Assembly (NCBI RefSeq): GCF_047237965.1
Contig: NZ_JBDFLX010000001.1
Location: 3,162,001-3,226,000, forward strand
Origin: Noviherbaspirillum_A sp047237965
GTDB taxonomy: Bacteria; Pseudomonadota; Gammaproteobacteria; Burkholderiales; Burkholderiaceae_D
DNA length: 64,000 bases
Direction: 5' to 3'
Part shown: positions 17,320-28,736 of the stretch, piece by piece
How the letters are laid out: the number at the start of each line of letters is the position of its first letter
Numbering within the stretch: position 1 is the first letter of the stretch
Program-made: the position numbers and the translations under genes
The notes under the pieces: generated by a model
What the model was told of the DNA's origin: nothing
The model's database searches: none
The model's input: only the letters and a program-made list of their open reading frames with translations

Positions 17320-18717
17320 CTACTTTCCGATGCAGAACCTGCTGAAGATCACCCCCAGCAAATCGTCCGACGTGAACGCGCCCGTGATGCTGTTCAACCT
17401 GTCCTGCGCCAGCCGCAGCTCTTCCGCGAACAGGTCCAGCGCCTGGTCGTTCTGCGCCGCCAGCTCGGCTGCGATGTCGAGGTGCTCGCGCGCTGCCTTC
17501 AATGCGATCAGGTGGCGTTCGCGGGCCAGGTAGAGGGATTCGCCGGTCTGCTGCCAGCCGGCGATGCGCAGCAGTTCGGCGCGCAGCAGGTTCAGGCCGG
17601 TGCGGTCCGTGGCCGACAGGTAGATGTGGGTGGCGTCCGGCATCTGGTCCACCGTGGCGCGATGGCCGGACAGGTCGATCTTGTTCCACAGCCGGATCAC
17701 CGGCACGCTGGCCGGGAACCGGGCCATGATCTGCTCGTCGGCCAGGGTCGGGCCGCGGCCGGCGTCCAGCATGTGCAGGATCACGTCGGCGTCGCGCACC
17801 GCGCCCCAGGTGCGTTCGATGCCGATGCGCTCTACCTCGTCGCTGGCGTCGGCGGCGTCGCGGATGCCGGCGGTGTCGATGATGTTGATCGGGATGCCTT
17901 CGATCTGGATGGTCTCGGTCACGCGGTCGCGGGTGGTGCCGGCGATAGCGGTCACGATGGCCACGTCAGACCCCGCCAGCGCATTGAGCAGCGACGACTT
18001 GCCGACGTTCGGCTGCCCGGCCAGCACCACGTTCAGGCCGTCACGCAGCAGCGCGCCCTGCGCGGCCTGTTCGAATACCTGCTGCAATGCCTCGCGTATC
18101 CTTGCCAGCTGGCCGCGGGCGTCGGACTTTTCCAGGAAATCGATTTCCTCTTCCGGAAAGTCGAGCGTGGCTTCCACCAGCATGCGCAGGTGTATCACCT
18201 GGTCGACCAGGCCGCGGATGACTTTCGAGAAGGCGCCGGACAGCGACTGCGAGGCCGACTTCGCCGCCGCCTCGGTCGATGCCTCGATCAGGTCGGCTAC
18301 CGCCTCGGCCTGCGCCAGGTCCAGCTTGTCGTTGAGGAAGGCACGCTGGGTGAATTCGCCCGGCTGGGCCAGCCGCAGGCCGATCTCCTGCCCGGCTTCC
18401 AGGCAGCGCTGCAGCAGCATCTGCAACACCACCGGGCCGCCGTGGCCCTGCAGTTCCAGCACATCCTCGCCGGTATAGGAATGCGGCGCCTTGAACCAGA
18501 TCGCCAGGCCCTGGTCGATCACGCTGCCATCGGCGTGGGTGAAGTCGAGATAGGTCGCATGGCGTGGCGTGAGCGCGCGGCCTTCCGGCAGGCGGCAGAC
18601 GGCGCGCGCCACGGTGTCGATATGTTTGCCGGAGAGCCGCACCACGCCGATGCCGCCGCGTCCGGGCGCGGTGGCGATGGCGGCGATCGGGGTCGAGTCG
18701 GGATTCATGCGTTCCAT
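17320..18717 (-). CDS. mnmE: tRNA-5-carboxymethylaminomethyl-uridine synthesis GTPase MnmE
   Basis: A 465-residue MnmE (TrmE). With MnmG it installs the cmnm5 group on wobble uridine 34 of certain tRNAs. The N-terminal formyl-THF-binding domain begins IAAIATAPGRGGIGVVRLSG. The inserted G domain has GQPNVGKSS (G1), a G2 Thr run (AGTTRD) and DTAG (G3). The protein ends with the essential CIGK tetrapeptide. A start three codons later (18708) is possible because neither has a strong ribosome-binding site. It follows yidC leftward, the conserved order of this region, but a terminator lies between them. Confidence 0.97.
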   Translation of the reverse strand: MERMNPDSTPIAAIATAPGRGGIGVVRLSGKHIDTVARAVCRLPEGRALTPRHATYLDFTHADGSVIDQGLAIWFKAPHSYTGEDVLELQGHGGPVVLQMLLQRCLEAGQEIGLRLAQPGEFTQRAFLNDKLDLAQAEAVADLIEASTEAAAKSASQSLSGAFSKVIRGLVDQVIHLRMLVEATLDFPEEEIDFLEKSDARGQLARIREALQQVFEQAAQGALLRDGLNVVLAGQPNVGKSSLLNALAGSDVAIVTAIAGTTRDRVTETIQIEGIPINIIDTAGIRDAADASDEVERIGIERTWGAVRDADVILHMLDAGRGPTLADEQIMARFPASVPVIRLWNKIDLSGHRATVDQMPDATHIYLSATDRTGLNLLRAELLRIAGWQQTGESLYLARERHLIALKAAREHLDIAAELAAQNDQALDLFAEELRLAQDRLNSITGAFTSDDLLGVIFSRFCIGK

Positions 18718-18750
18718 AGTGCGTTATCGAAGGTTTACTCGGTTTCCATG

Positions 18751-18781
18751 AAAAAAGGCCCGGCGAAGCGCACGGGCCTTT
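18751..18781 (-). terminator. Rho-independent terminator after yidC
   Basis: AAAGGCCCG (18754-18762) pairs with CGGGCCTTT (18773-18781) around a 10-nt loop. On the minus strand six T follow. It ends the rpmH-rnpA-yidD-yidC transcript just before mnmE. Confidence 0.85.
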
Positions 18782-18804
18782 GCTGCTACGACATGGCGCT
18801 CAGG

Positions 18805-20496
18805 TCAGGCCGCCTTCGGTGTCCCGATATTGCGCGTGATGACCCACTGCTGCGCGATCGACAGGATGTTGTTGACTACCCAGTACAGCACCAGGCCGGC
18901 CGGGAAGAAGAAGAACATCACCGAGAACACGATGGGCATGAACATCATTACCTTGGCCTGGACCGGGTCCGGCGGCGTCGGGTTCAGCTTGGTCTGGACG
19001 AACATCGAAACGGCCATCAGCACCGGCAGGATGAACCATGGGTCAGGCGCGGCCAGATCGTGGATCCAGCCCAGCCACGGCGCATGGCGCATTTCCACAC
19101 TGGCCAGCAGCACCCAGTAGAGGGCGATGAAGACCGGGATCTGGACCACGATGGGCAGGCAGCCGCCCAGCGGATTGATTTTCTCGGTCTTGTACAGTTC
19201 CATCATCGCCTGGTTCATCTTCTGCGGATCGCCCTTGTGGCGCTCGCGGATCGCGGTCATGCGCGGCGTGACCAGCTTCATCTTGGCCATGCTGCGATAG
19301 CTCGCCGCCGACAGCGGGAAGAAGGCCAGCTTGATCAGGATGGTCAGCACGATGATGGTCCAGCCCCAGTTGCCCAGGATGTTGTGGATATGGGTCATCA
19401 GCCAGAAGATCGGCTTGGCGATGATAGTCAGCCAGCCATAGTCCTTCACCAGTTCCAGGCCGGGAGCGACCTTTTCCAGGGTTTCCGATTCCTGCGGGCC
19501 GGAATACAGCTTGGTGTCCATGCTGACCGTCGCGCCCGGCGCGATGGCGCCCAGAGGCAGGATGTTGCCGACGGCATACAGGTTGTTGTCCACTTTCTTG
19601 GTGAAGATCTCGCGCGGCGCCTTTTCCGGCGGCACGAAGGCCGAGACGAAGTAGTGCTGCACCATCGCGATCCAGCCATTGTCGGACTTGGTGGCATGGT
19701 TGTCCTTGCCGCTGCCGATCTTGTCGAAGGCCAGCTTCTGGAACTTGTCGGCTTCGGTGTAGACAGCCGGGCCTGTAAAGGTGCTGTAAAACTTGGAATC
19801 GCCCGGCAATGCGCCGCCATCGCGCAGCAATTGCTCATACAGCGACGGCGACACCGGCGCGCCGGAAACGTTGGTCACGTCATGCTTCAGGTCGATGGTG
19901 TAGTCGCCGCGATGGAAGGTGTAGGTCTTGGTCAGCTTTACGCCGCCCTGCTCGGACGTCAGCACCAGCTTGACTTCGTTGCCGCTGTCGAGCGTGCGCG
20001 GACCGGGCTGCACGGTGAATGGCGTGCGGTGGTTGGGGAAAGCGCCGCCGATCAGGCCGGTCTGGCCGAGGTAGGTACGTTCCGCGCTGGAATCGAACAG
20101 CACCACGTTCTTGGTCGGGTCCTGGGTGTCCTTGTGCTTCAGCAGTTCCAGGCGACGCAGTTCGCCGCCGATGCTGTCGATTTCCGCTTTCATCACGTCG
20201 GTGGTGATGGTGATGCGCTCGCCGGCAACCGCGGCTGGCGCGGCATTCGGCACGGCGGCCGGTGCGGCGCCAGGCACTGCTGCGGCGCCCGGCGCGGCGG
20301 CTGCGCCCGTGGCCTGCGGTACGGTGTTGGCTGCCGGTGGCGTGCCGGTGGTGCCGGTGGCGGTGGCCGGCTTGGCCTGCTGGGTCGCCGTCGGGAAGAA
20401 CATCGATGGCTTGCCGGTGTAACGCAACCAGTTGTCCCAAAGCAACAGCATCGACATCGAGAATACAACCCACAGGACGGTGCGTTTGATATCCAT
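18805..20496 (-). CDS. yidC: Membrane protein insertase YidC
   Basis: A 563-residue Gram-negative YidC. It inserts proteins into the inner membrane alone or with SecYEG. It has an N-terminal anchor (MDIKRTVLWVVFSMSMLLLW), a Pro/Ala-rich linker, the large periplasmic beta-supersandwich domain (about 90-340) and the conserved five-helix core, including NPLGGCLPIVVQIPVFIALY. The start at MDIK (20496) is preferred because betaproteobacterial YidC begins there; an in-frame ATG at 20508 adds four residues. It follows yidD by about 25 nt in one transcript. Confidence 0.96.
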   Translation of the reverse strand: MDIKRTVLWVVFSMSMLLLWDNWLRYTGKPSMFFPTATQQAKPATATGTTGTPPAANTVPQATGAAAAPGAAAVPGAAPAAVPNAAPAAVAGERITITTDVMKAEIDSIGGELRRLELLKHKDTQDPTKNVVLFDSSAERTYLGQTGLIGGAFPNHRTPFTVQPGPRTLDSGNEVKLVLTSEQGGVKLTKTYTFHRGDYTIDLKHDVTNVSGAPVSPSLYEQLLRDGGALPGDSKFYSTFTGPAVYTEADKFQKLAFDKIGSGKDNHATKSDNGWIAMVQHYFVSAFVPPEKAPREIFTKKVDNNLYAVGNILPLGAIAPGATVSMDTKLYSGPQESETLEKVAPGLELVKDYGWLTIIAKPIFWLMTHIHNILGNWGWTIIVLTILIKLAFFPLSAASYRSMAKMKLVTPRMTAIRERHKGDPQKMNQAMMELYKTEKINPLGGCLPIVVQIPVFIALYWVLLASVEMRHAPWLGWIHDLAAPDPWFILPVLMAVSMFVQTKLNPTPPDPVQAKVMMFMPIVFSVMFFFFPAGLVLYWVVNNILSIAQQWVITRNIGTPKAA

Positions 20497-20522
20497 ATGT
20501 TTATTCATCAGTAATCAGCAAT

Positions 20523-20753
20523 TCAGGAGTGAGCGGACGATTTCGCGGGAACCGGATCGAGCCCGCCCGGGTGCCAGGGATGGCATTTGCACAGGCGCCG
20601 CGCGGCCAGCAGGCTGCCATGGGCGGGGCCGTGCAGGCGGATGGCTTCCGCGGCGTAGTCGGAACAACTGGGATAAAAGCGGCAGTTCTGGCCCATGAAC
20701 GGGCTGATGCCCAGCTTGTAGGCCCGCAGCAACATCAGCAGCAAGGGCTTCAT
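20523..20753 (-). CDS. yidD: Membrane protein insertion efficiency factor YidD
   Basis: A 76-residue YidD with the family core YKLGISPFMGQNCRFYPSCS and the trailing CHPWHPGGLDPVP. It helps YidC-dependent insertion at the inner membrane through an amphipathic helix. It overlaps rnpA by 4 nt (ATGA), as in most proteobacteria. Confidence 0.95.
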   Translation of the reverse strand: MKPLLLMLLRAYKLGISPFMGQNCRFYPSCSDYAAEAIRLHGPAHGSLLAARRLCKCHPWHPGGLDPVPAKSSAHS

Positions 20754-21139
20754 GGCTGCGCTCCGCCCTGCTGGCGCAGCGGATGGAACAGGCGGGAGAC
20801 TTCCAGGCGCAGCGCGGTCTTCAGCGCCGATGTGGTGGCCGGCCCGGCCTTGGTGTTGACCGGCTTGGAAAGCCGGACCACGCAGTCGACCGGGGGCAGC
20901 TTGCTCTGGCGGAACAGCTCCCGGGTGATGCGCTTGATCGCATTGCGGGTGACCGCGCGCGGCGCGAAGCGTTTGGCGACGACGACACCCAGGCGCGCAT
21001 GCGCCAGTTCATTGGAACGCGTATACAGCACGAAATGCGCTGTACGCTGCACGGGCCGCAAACGAAAAACGGATGAGAACTCATCCGTTTTAATGATGCG
21101 CTTGTCGCGTGCGTAATCCTGAGGGCGTTCGCCGGTCAC
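20750..21139 (-). CDS. rnpA: Ribonuclease P protein component
   Basis: A 129-residue RNase P protein. It binds the RNase P RNA and helps cleave 5' leaders from pre-tRNAs. The conserved RNR-type motif is in KRFAPRAVTRNAIKRITREL. Its start follows rpmH by 27 nt, and its end overlaps yidD. The order rpmH-rnpA-yidD-yidC is canonical. Confidence 0.95.
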   Translation of the reverse strand: MTGERPQDYARDKRIIKTDEFSSVFRLRPVQRTAHFVLYTRSNELAHARLGVVVAKRFAPRAVTRNAIKRITRELFRQSKLPPVDCVVRLSKPVNTKAGPATTSALKTALRLEVSRLFHPLRQQGGAQP

Positions 21140-21166
21140 GCCAGCAGCGAGCAGTCAGGTGCCGAC

Positions 21167-21301
21167 TTAGGCGGCGAGGCGCTTGCGGCCCTTGGCGCGA
21201 CGTGCGTTGAGCACAGCGCGGCCACCGCGGGTTGCCATGCGTACGCGAAAGCCATGGGTGCGCTTGCGGCGGACAACGGAAGGTTGGTAAGTACGTTTCA
21301 T
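21167..21301 (-). CDS. rpmH: 50S ribosomal protein L34
   Basis: A 44-residue L34: MKRTYQPSVVRRKRTHGF followed by RVRMATRGGRAVLNARRAKG, a near-invariant protein. The ATG at 21301 defines it; upstream codons in the same frame are not coding. It is the first gene of the leftward operon and has a strong promoter upstream. Confidence 0.98.
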   Translation of the reverse strand: MKRTYQPSVVRRKRTHGFRVRMATRGGRAVLNARRAKGRKRLAA

Positions 21302-21459
21302 GTTGGTTCTCGCTATTGAGCAGAAATACGGAAAAAGAAAATAGGGCGGAAAGTTCGCAAGCTGCAACCCCGGCGCCGCTGGCGTCGACTTCAGCCACAG
21401 CAGGCGCTTGCGGAGCCTGCAGCCGCCACAACATCGACGCTGCTGGCAGTGAACCCGTG

Positions 21460-21489
21460 ATTAAACAGCAGTTTGCGCTTGTTTGTCAA
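21460..21489 (-). promoter_or_regulatory. Promoter of the rpmH operon
   Basis: On the minus strand a perfect -35 TTGACA (21489-21484) is followed after 18 bp by TTTAAT (21465-21460). It lies about 160 bp upstream of rpmH. Confidence 0.65.
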
Positions 21490-21552
21490 TCACTTAGCCT
21501 CATATAGATAAGCATGGTGAAATGCGCAAGGCAGTCGCTCAGATCGCCTGCC

Positions 21553-21561
21553 TGTGGATAA
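21553..21561 (-). promoter_or_regulatory. DnaA box in the rpmH-dnaA spacer
   Basis: TGTGGATAA is the exact complement of the consensus TTATCCACA. It lies about 110 bp before the dnaA start, in the classic origin/autoregulation position. The rest of this 370-bp spacer holds the rpmH promoter, a GC-rich stretch and no second perfect box, so it may serve dnaA autorepression rather than being the full oriC. Confidence 0.65.
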
Positions 21562-21672
21562 CTTTGGCGGTCGCGGGTAGAATACACCAATTCGAAGTCC
21601 GCATTCCCGCGATAAACAAACGCAGCCTGGGCCATCGCATCACCGGTCCCGCGCTACTCAATCAGACGATTC

Positions 21673-23073
21673 ATGGAAAATTTCTGGCAGACCTGCTCCG
21701 CGCAGCTGGAGCAGGAACTGACGCCTCAGCAGTTCAGTGCCTGGATCAAGCCGCTCGCCCCGCTCGATTTCGAGGAAGGCCGCCTGCGCATTGCCGCGCC
21801 GAACCGTTTCAAGCTGGACTGGGTGAAAACCCAGTTTGCCAGCCGGATCAGCACGCTGGCGGCGCAGTTCTGGGAAGAACCGATCGAGGTGCAATTCGTG
21901 CTGGACCCGCGCGTGGGCAATGCCCGCCGGGCGGCCGAACAGGCCGGGCCGACCACCACCTCGCAGGTAGCGCCGCGCGAGCGCGACGGCATGCAGTCCG
22001 ATGCCGAAGTGCGCGAGCCGGCGGCCGACCTGGCCGACTCCCCGCGCCGCGAGCAGAGCAAGATCAACACCGCGCTGACCTTCGAGAGCTTCGTTACCGG
22101 TAAGGCCAACCAGCTGGCGCGGGCGGCGGCGATCCAGGTCGCCAACAATCCGGGCATTTCCTACAACCCGCTGTTCCTGTATGGCGGCGTGGGCCTGGGC
22201 AAGACCCACCTGATCCATGCGATAGGCAACCAGGTGCTGGCCGAGAATGCCAATGTGCGCATCCGCTACATCCATGCGGAACAGTACGTGCGCGACGTGG
22301 TGACGGCCTACCAGCGCAAGGGCTTCGACGATTTCAAGCGCTATTACCACTCGCTGGACCTGCTGCTGATCGACGATATTCAATTCTTCGGCGGCAAGAG
22401 CCGCACCCAGGAAGAATTCTTCTATGCATTCGAGGCGCTGATCGCGGCGAAGAAGCAGATCATCATCACCAGCGATACCTATCCCAAGGAAATCACCGGC
22501 ATGGATGACCGGCTGATCTCCCGCTTCGACTCGGGTCTCACCGTGGCGGTGGAGCCGCCGGAGCTGGAAATGCGGGTCGCCATCCTGCTGAAAAAGGCGG
22601 CATCGGAGGGCGCCAACCTGTCCGACGACGTGGCCTTCTTCGTGGCCAAGCACCTGCGTTCCAACGTGCGCGAGCTCGAAGGCGCGCTGCGCAAGATCCT
22701 GGCCTACTCGCGCTTCCACGGCAAGGAAATCACGATCGACGTGGTCAAGGATGCGTTGAAGGATCTGCTGTCGGTGCAAAACCGCCAGATCTCGGTGGAA
22801 AACATCCAGAAGACGGTGGCCGACTTCTTCAACATCAAGGTCGCCGACATGTATTCGAAGAAGCGGCCGGCCAACATCGCGCGGCCGCGCCAGATCGCGA
22901 TGTACCTAGCCAAGGAGCTGACGCAGAAGAGCCTGCCGGAAATCGGCGAGCTGTTTGGCGGACGCGACCACACCACGGTATTGCATGCGGTGCGCAAGAT
23001 TGCCGCGGACCGCAGCAAGAGCCCGGAATGCAACCATGAGCTGCATGTGCTGGAGCAGACATTGAAGGGCTGA
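21673..23073 (+). CDS. dnaA: Chromosomal replication initiator DnaA
   Basis: A 466-residue DnaA. Domain I (DnaB/DiaA contact) covers about 1-80, a variable linker 85-130, and the AAA+ domain III follows. Walker A is GGVGLGKT at 171-178 and Walker B LLIDDIQF has the acidic pair at 234-235. The C-terminal box-binding domain has the signature FGGRDHTTVLHAV. It binds ATP and opens the origin. Perfect DnaA boxes lie on both sides. It starts the rightward dnaA-dnaN-gyrB group. Confidence 0.98.
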   Translation: MENFWQTCSAQLEQELTPQQFSAWIKPLAPLDFEEGRLRIAAPNRFKLDWVKTQFASRISTLAAQFWEEPIEVQFVLDPRVGNARRAAEQAGPTTTSQVAPRERDGMQSDAEVREPAADLADSPRREQSKINTALTFESFVTGKANQLARAAAIQVANNPGISYNPLFLYGGVGLGKTHLIHAIGNQVLAENANVRIRYIHAEQYVRDVVTAYQRKGFDDFKRYYHSLDLLLIDDIQFFGGKSRTQEEFFYAFEALIAAKKQIIITSDTYPKEITGMDDRLISRFDSGLTVAVEPPELEMRVAILLKKAASEGANLSDDVAFFVAKHLRSNVRELEGALRKILAYSRFHGKEITIDVVKDALKDLLSVQNRQISVENIQKTVADFFNIKVADMYSKKRPANIARPRQIAMYLAKELTQKSLPEIGELFGGRDHTTVLHAVRKIAADRSKSPECNHELHVLEQTLKG

Positions 23074-23090
23074 CGCGCTGCCTGCGCGGC

Positions 23091-23099
23091 TGTGGATAA
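23091..23099 (-). promoter_or_regulatory. DnaA box in the dnaA-dnaN spacer
   Basis: TGTGGATAA, again a perfect complement of the consensus, starts 17 nt after the dnaA stop. The 209-bp spacer around it is rich in CA/AC steps (repeated CAACAC and CGCAACAC near 23125-23160) and has no gene. Confidence 0.6.
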
Positions 23100-23282
23100 G
23101 CCGGCGCAGGCAGTGCAGCTTGCAGACAACACGCAGCATGCAACACTTAACACGCAACACAAACCGGCAATCGGAAATACGCAGCAAGCAGTGCATGCAG
23201 ACGACGCCTGCATGAGATGAGATAGGCAGCATCAACAAAACCGAACCAGAACCAGGATTCTGATCAACCATAAGGAAAAGCC

Positions 23283-24389
23283 ATGCAATTGGTCAAAACT
23301 CACAGGGACACGCTACTTCGGCCACTGCAAGTCGTGAGTGGTATTGTCGAGCGTCGGCATACGCTGCCGATTCTGGCCAATATCCTCATCCGCAAGGACG
23401 GCGAGCGGGTGTCCTTCCTGTCGACCGATATCGAAGTGCAGATCACCACCCATGCCAACGTGGGCAGCGGCAGCGACATTGCCGCCACCACGGTGGCCGC
23501 GCGCAAGCTGCTCGACATCCTGCGCGCGCTGCCGGACGGCGACGATGTCGCGCTGTCGCTGGCCAACAAGCGCATGACGGTACAGTCGGGCAAGTCGCGC
23601 TTCGCGCTGCAGACCCTGGCCGCCGAGGAGTTCCCGACGGTGGCCCAGGCCGAGCAGTACAGCGCCACCGTGACCCTGCCGCAGAAAACCCTGAAGCACC
23701 TGTTCAACATGGTCCATTTCGCGATGGCCCAGCAGGACATCCGCTACTACCTCAACGGCCTGCTGCTGGTGGTCGACGGCAAGAACGTGATCGCGGTCGC
23801 CACCGACGGCCACCGGCTGGCGTTCTGCCAGGTCGAGGTCGACCAGGAATTCCCGCGCCAGGAAGTAATCATCCCGCGCAAGACCATCATCGAACTGCAG
23901 CGCCTGCTCGAAGAGAGCGACGAGCCGGTGCAGCTCGACATCGCCGGCAACCAGGTCAGGCTGACCTTTGCCGACATCGAGCTGGTGTCCAAGCTGGTGG
24001 AAGGCAAGTTCCCCGACTACACCCGGGTCATTCCCAAGGGCTACAAGAACGACTTCACGATCGACCGCGACCGCCTGCTGCGCTCGCTGCAGCGCGCCGC
24101 CATCATGACCTCCGACAAGTTCAAGGGCGTGCGCTGCGTGATCAGCCCGGGCAGCATGAAGATCAGCTCCACCAACGCCGACCAGGAAGAAGCGGTCGAC
24201 GAACTCGAGATCGATTACGGCGGCGACAGCATCGACATCGGCTTCAATGTCAGCTACCTGCTGGACGTCCTCAACAACCTTAAATGCGACAACGTCAACA
24301 TCGCGCTCGGCGACGCCAATTCATCGGCCCTGATCACGATTCCGGACAATGCCGATTTCAAGTATGTCGTAATGCCGATGCGTATCTGA
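23283..24389 (+). CDS. dnaN: DNA polymerase III beta subunit (sliding clamp)
   Basis: A 368-residue clamp protein of normal length. Three similar domains are recognisable, starting MQLVKTHRDTLLRPLQVVSG, with the typical ending NADFKYVVMPMRI. The dimer encircles DNA and tethers replicative and translesion polymerases. In this window those would include ImuB/DnaE2. An AAGGAAAAG site precedes the ATG. Confidence 0.97.
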   Translation: MQLVKTHRDTLLRPLQVVSGIVERRHTLPILANILIRKDGERVSFLSTDIEVQITTHANVGSGSDIAATTVAARKLLDILRALPDGDDVALSLANKRMTVQSGKSRFALQTLAAEEFPTVAQAEQYSATVTLPQKTLKHLFNMVHFAMAQQDIRYYLNGLLLVVDGKNVIAVATDGHRLAFCQVEVDQEFPRQEVIIPRKTIIELQRLLEESDEPVQLDIAGNQVRLTFADIELVSKLVEGKFPDYTRVIPKGYKNDFTIDRDRLLRSLQRAAIMTSDKFKGVRCVISPGSMKISSTNADQEEAVDELEIDYGGDSIDIGFNVSYLLDVLNNLKCDNVNIALGDANSSALITIPDNADFKYVVMPMRI

Positions 24390-24561
24390 TGACCGCCGCG
24401 AAGCGGCGGCCGGGGGCCCTGCGCGATTGCCGCGGGGCGCAGTACCTCATGTTGTCCAGCACGATGGCAGTCGCGGGACATGCAAGCCTTGCCTGCATGT
24501 CCCCTGCCCCATTTGAACTCCGTTTCGATTTTTAGCAGCATCCGTTTTTTAGAAGGCAGCC

Positions 24562-27060
<2,499 letters not shown>

Positions 27061-27183
27061 TGGGTTCTGTAGCGGGAACCATAATGTGAGATTTTGGGAA
27101 GCATCCATTGAGACATTTATCGGCGGATGTGCCTCGATAGCTCAGATTGATGGCGTCTAGCCCACCGTGACTCCGTAAATAAT

Positions 27184-27210
27184 GACGGCCGCCTCATTGA
27201 GGTGGCCGTC
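27184..27210 (+). terminator. Probable terminator after gyrB
   Basis: ACGGCCGCCTC and GAGGTGGCCGT form an imperfect hairpin with a 4-nt loop, followed by GTTCTTTC. It is about 125 nt after the gyrB stop and is the last feature of the core origin cluster. Confidence 0.6.
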
Positions 27211-27690
27211 GTTCTTTCAAGCCACGAAACAATCCTGACCGCACACGTCACAATATAGTCTGGACTGCATTGGGAGGCTCGTTCACAAGCTTCGGAGTGC
27301 GTGTTTCTCTAAGCACTCTTCAGAATCGATGGTCTCGGTACAGGTCCGAAATGACTTGCTGTATCGGCCATAACCAAAAATATTTAATTTCCATAAGCGG
27401 CAGAAATGCGCCTCTTCGTACGGAATTTGGGGCCAAGGGGCGGAAATGTGCCGCTTACGGTGATTAGAAGCTTCGCCGACTGTTTGACCGCCAAGCTTAG
27501 GTGAGAACAGATATTAGGGCTGAACGCCAAGGTCAAAGACGTCATCGCGAAGTTATATAGGCCGGCACAAGGCACGCAGGCTATCGCGATTTCTCGAGCA
27601 GGCGCCGAACGCATTACCTAGATGCAGCAACACCGAATAAGATTGCCGAAAACCTACAGACCGTGGCTTGTAATCCTTCCCCGGCGTAGG
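27211..27690. other. Gene-free island edge after gyrB
   Basis: About 480 bp without a credible gene. It holds AT-rich sequence and degenerate pieces such as CGGCCATAA (27366-27374) and TAAGCGG, which resemble parts of the 54-bp repeat at 29799 and 39235. This looks like the scarred left edge of the accessory island. Confidence 0.45.
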
Positions 27691-28734
27691 TTATTGAGCT
27701 GGCAGAATGCGTTGATAATCGGCCGTAAGCGGAATTACCTGTGCTCGCCCGACCCAGGATTGGGATGCCGTCATGAAGCTATGGTGATATGCCCAATGGG
27801 CTACGCGAGTCATCGTAGAACTGTCACATACGAAATGACTACCCAGCTCGTTCGCCAACACCGTTCCTTGACGCTCGTTCCTGTCGCACCATTTTTCCAA
27901 ATGCACGGTGGCCGCCAGCAAATCTCGCTTATCGCTATTGCAAGTCTTATGGGCCAGAACGAAGTTATGTGCCAAGTCTCTCGGATAACGAGCCCAAGGG
28001 ATGAAATGGTCTACCTCGCCCGTATTGCGCAGTGCGCCTTGGCAGTAGAAGCAGGTATCCGACTGAATCTCCCTTAGCACCGGCCGAGCAGTCGCCAAAT
28101 TGGCGCGACTCGTCCCGAACAGCGCCTGCTCCAGGTCTGAAGCCTCGCCGATGACTGTGGCGTTGTTCGGATTGGCTCGAATATGGTTAATCCACGCGCT
28201 GCGCGCCAACTGCTGGACCAGTCCCTGAAAACGCCGCAAGTTGTACATCACACCCGGCAACAGGCGGATACTCGCGCTTGGTCCAGGGACATACAGAAAA
28301 TTCACTTCTTGCCGCCGCAAGATTTGTAGGCGCCATAGCGGCATCTCCTTTAGCAGAGCCACCGTTTTCCGGAGAGCGTTGGGCCATTCCGTTGAGGCGC
28401 GCGCTTTGGGGAGCGTGCCATGGCGGCTACGGATGTCGTTCAGGAGCAAAACCGTGGCCGCCTGACGGCCATTGTTTTGCATGAGTACGCCAACCTGACC
28501 ACCGGCGGTGTACGGTATCACTTGAGGCCAATACAACTCCAGAAATTTATCGGCAATGGCCGCATACGACAGGTCAAGTGTGTCACCGGAATCAGTGCCA
28601 TGTTCCACAGCCAACTCAGTCAGTGCCAGCAATAGCGCAAACTTGTAGGTGGCAACGAATTCGCCTTCTTCGAACAGGCGCTGGATATGGTCAAGGAAGG
28701 AGAGTTGTTCCTCCGAAGACGGGATTGCCATCAT
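27691..28734 (-). CDS. HNH endonuclease, 347 aa
   Basis: A predicted nuclease with an unknown N-terminal domain (about 1-210) and a C-terminal HNH domain. The domain has a Cys pair (CFYC), EVDHFIPWARY with the metal-binding DH, an Asn-containing helix (LAHNFVLAHKTCN) and SDKRD. The ATG at 28734 is 2 nt past the stop of the upstream HIT gene; a second ATG follows at once. This close coupling suggests a two-gene module. Such HNH enzymes cut DNA. A phage-defence role is inferred from the island setting, not shown. Confidence 0.85.
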   Translation of the reverse strand: MMAIPSSEEQLSFLDHIQRLFEEGEFVATYKFALLLALTELAVEHGTDSGDTLDLSYAAIADKFLELYWPQVIPYTAGGQVGVLMQNNGRQAATVLLLNDIRSRHGTLPKARASTEWPNALRKTVALLKEMPLWRLQILRRQEVNFLYVPGPSASIRLLPGVMYNLRRFQGLVQQLARSAWINHIRANPNNATVIGEASDLEQALFGTSRANLATARPVLREIQSDTCFYCQGALRNTGEVDHFIPWARYPRDLAHNFVLAHKTCNSDKRDLLAATVHLEKWCDRNERQGTVLANELGSHFVCDSSTMTRVAHWAYHHSFMTASQSWVGRAQVIPLTADYQRILPAQ

Positions 28735-28736
28735 GG

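Noticed and set aside
17200..20514. Very long open frame on the plus strand (1104 codons)
   Set aside because: It is antisense to mnmE and yidC; high GC content keeps the opposite strand open. The protein is low-complexity His/Arg/Gln-rich.
21564..21583. dnaA promoter TTGGCG...TAGAAT
   Set aside because: The spacing between the two hexamers is only 8 bp; the -10-like TAGAAT alone is not enough.
27131..27174. tRNA-like 5' segment (GCCTCGATAGCTCAG)
   Set aside because: The D-arm-like start has no matching anticodon arm, T arm or acceptor 3' strand, so it is not a tRNA; at most a fragment.
27384..27614. Minus-strand frame of 76 codons after gyrB
   Set aside because: No ribosome-binding site, no similarity, degenerate sequence; considered non-coding.
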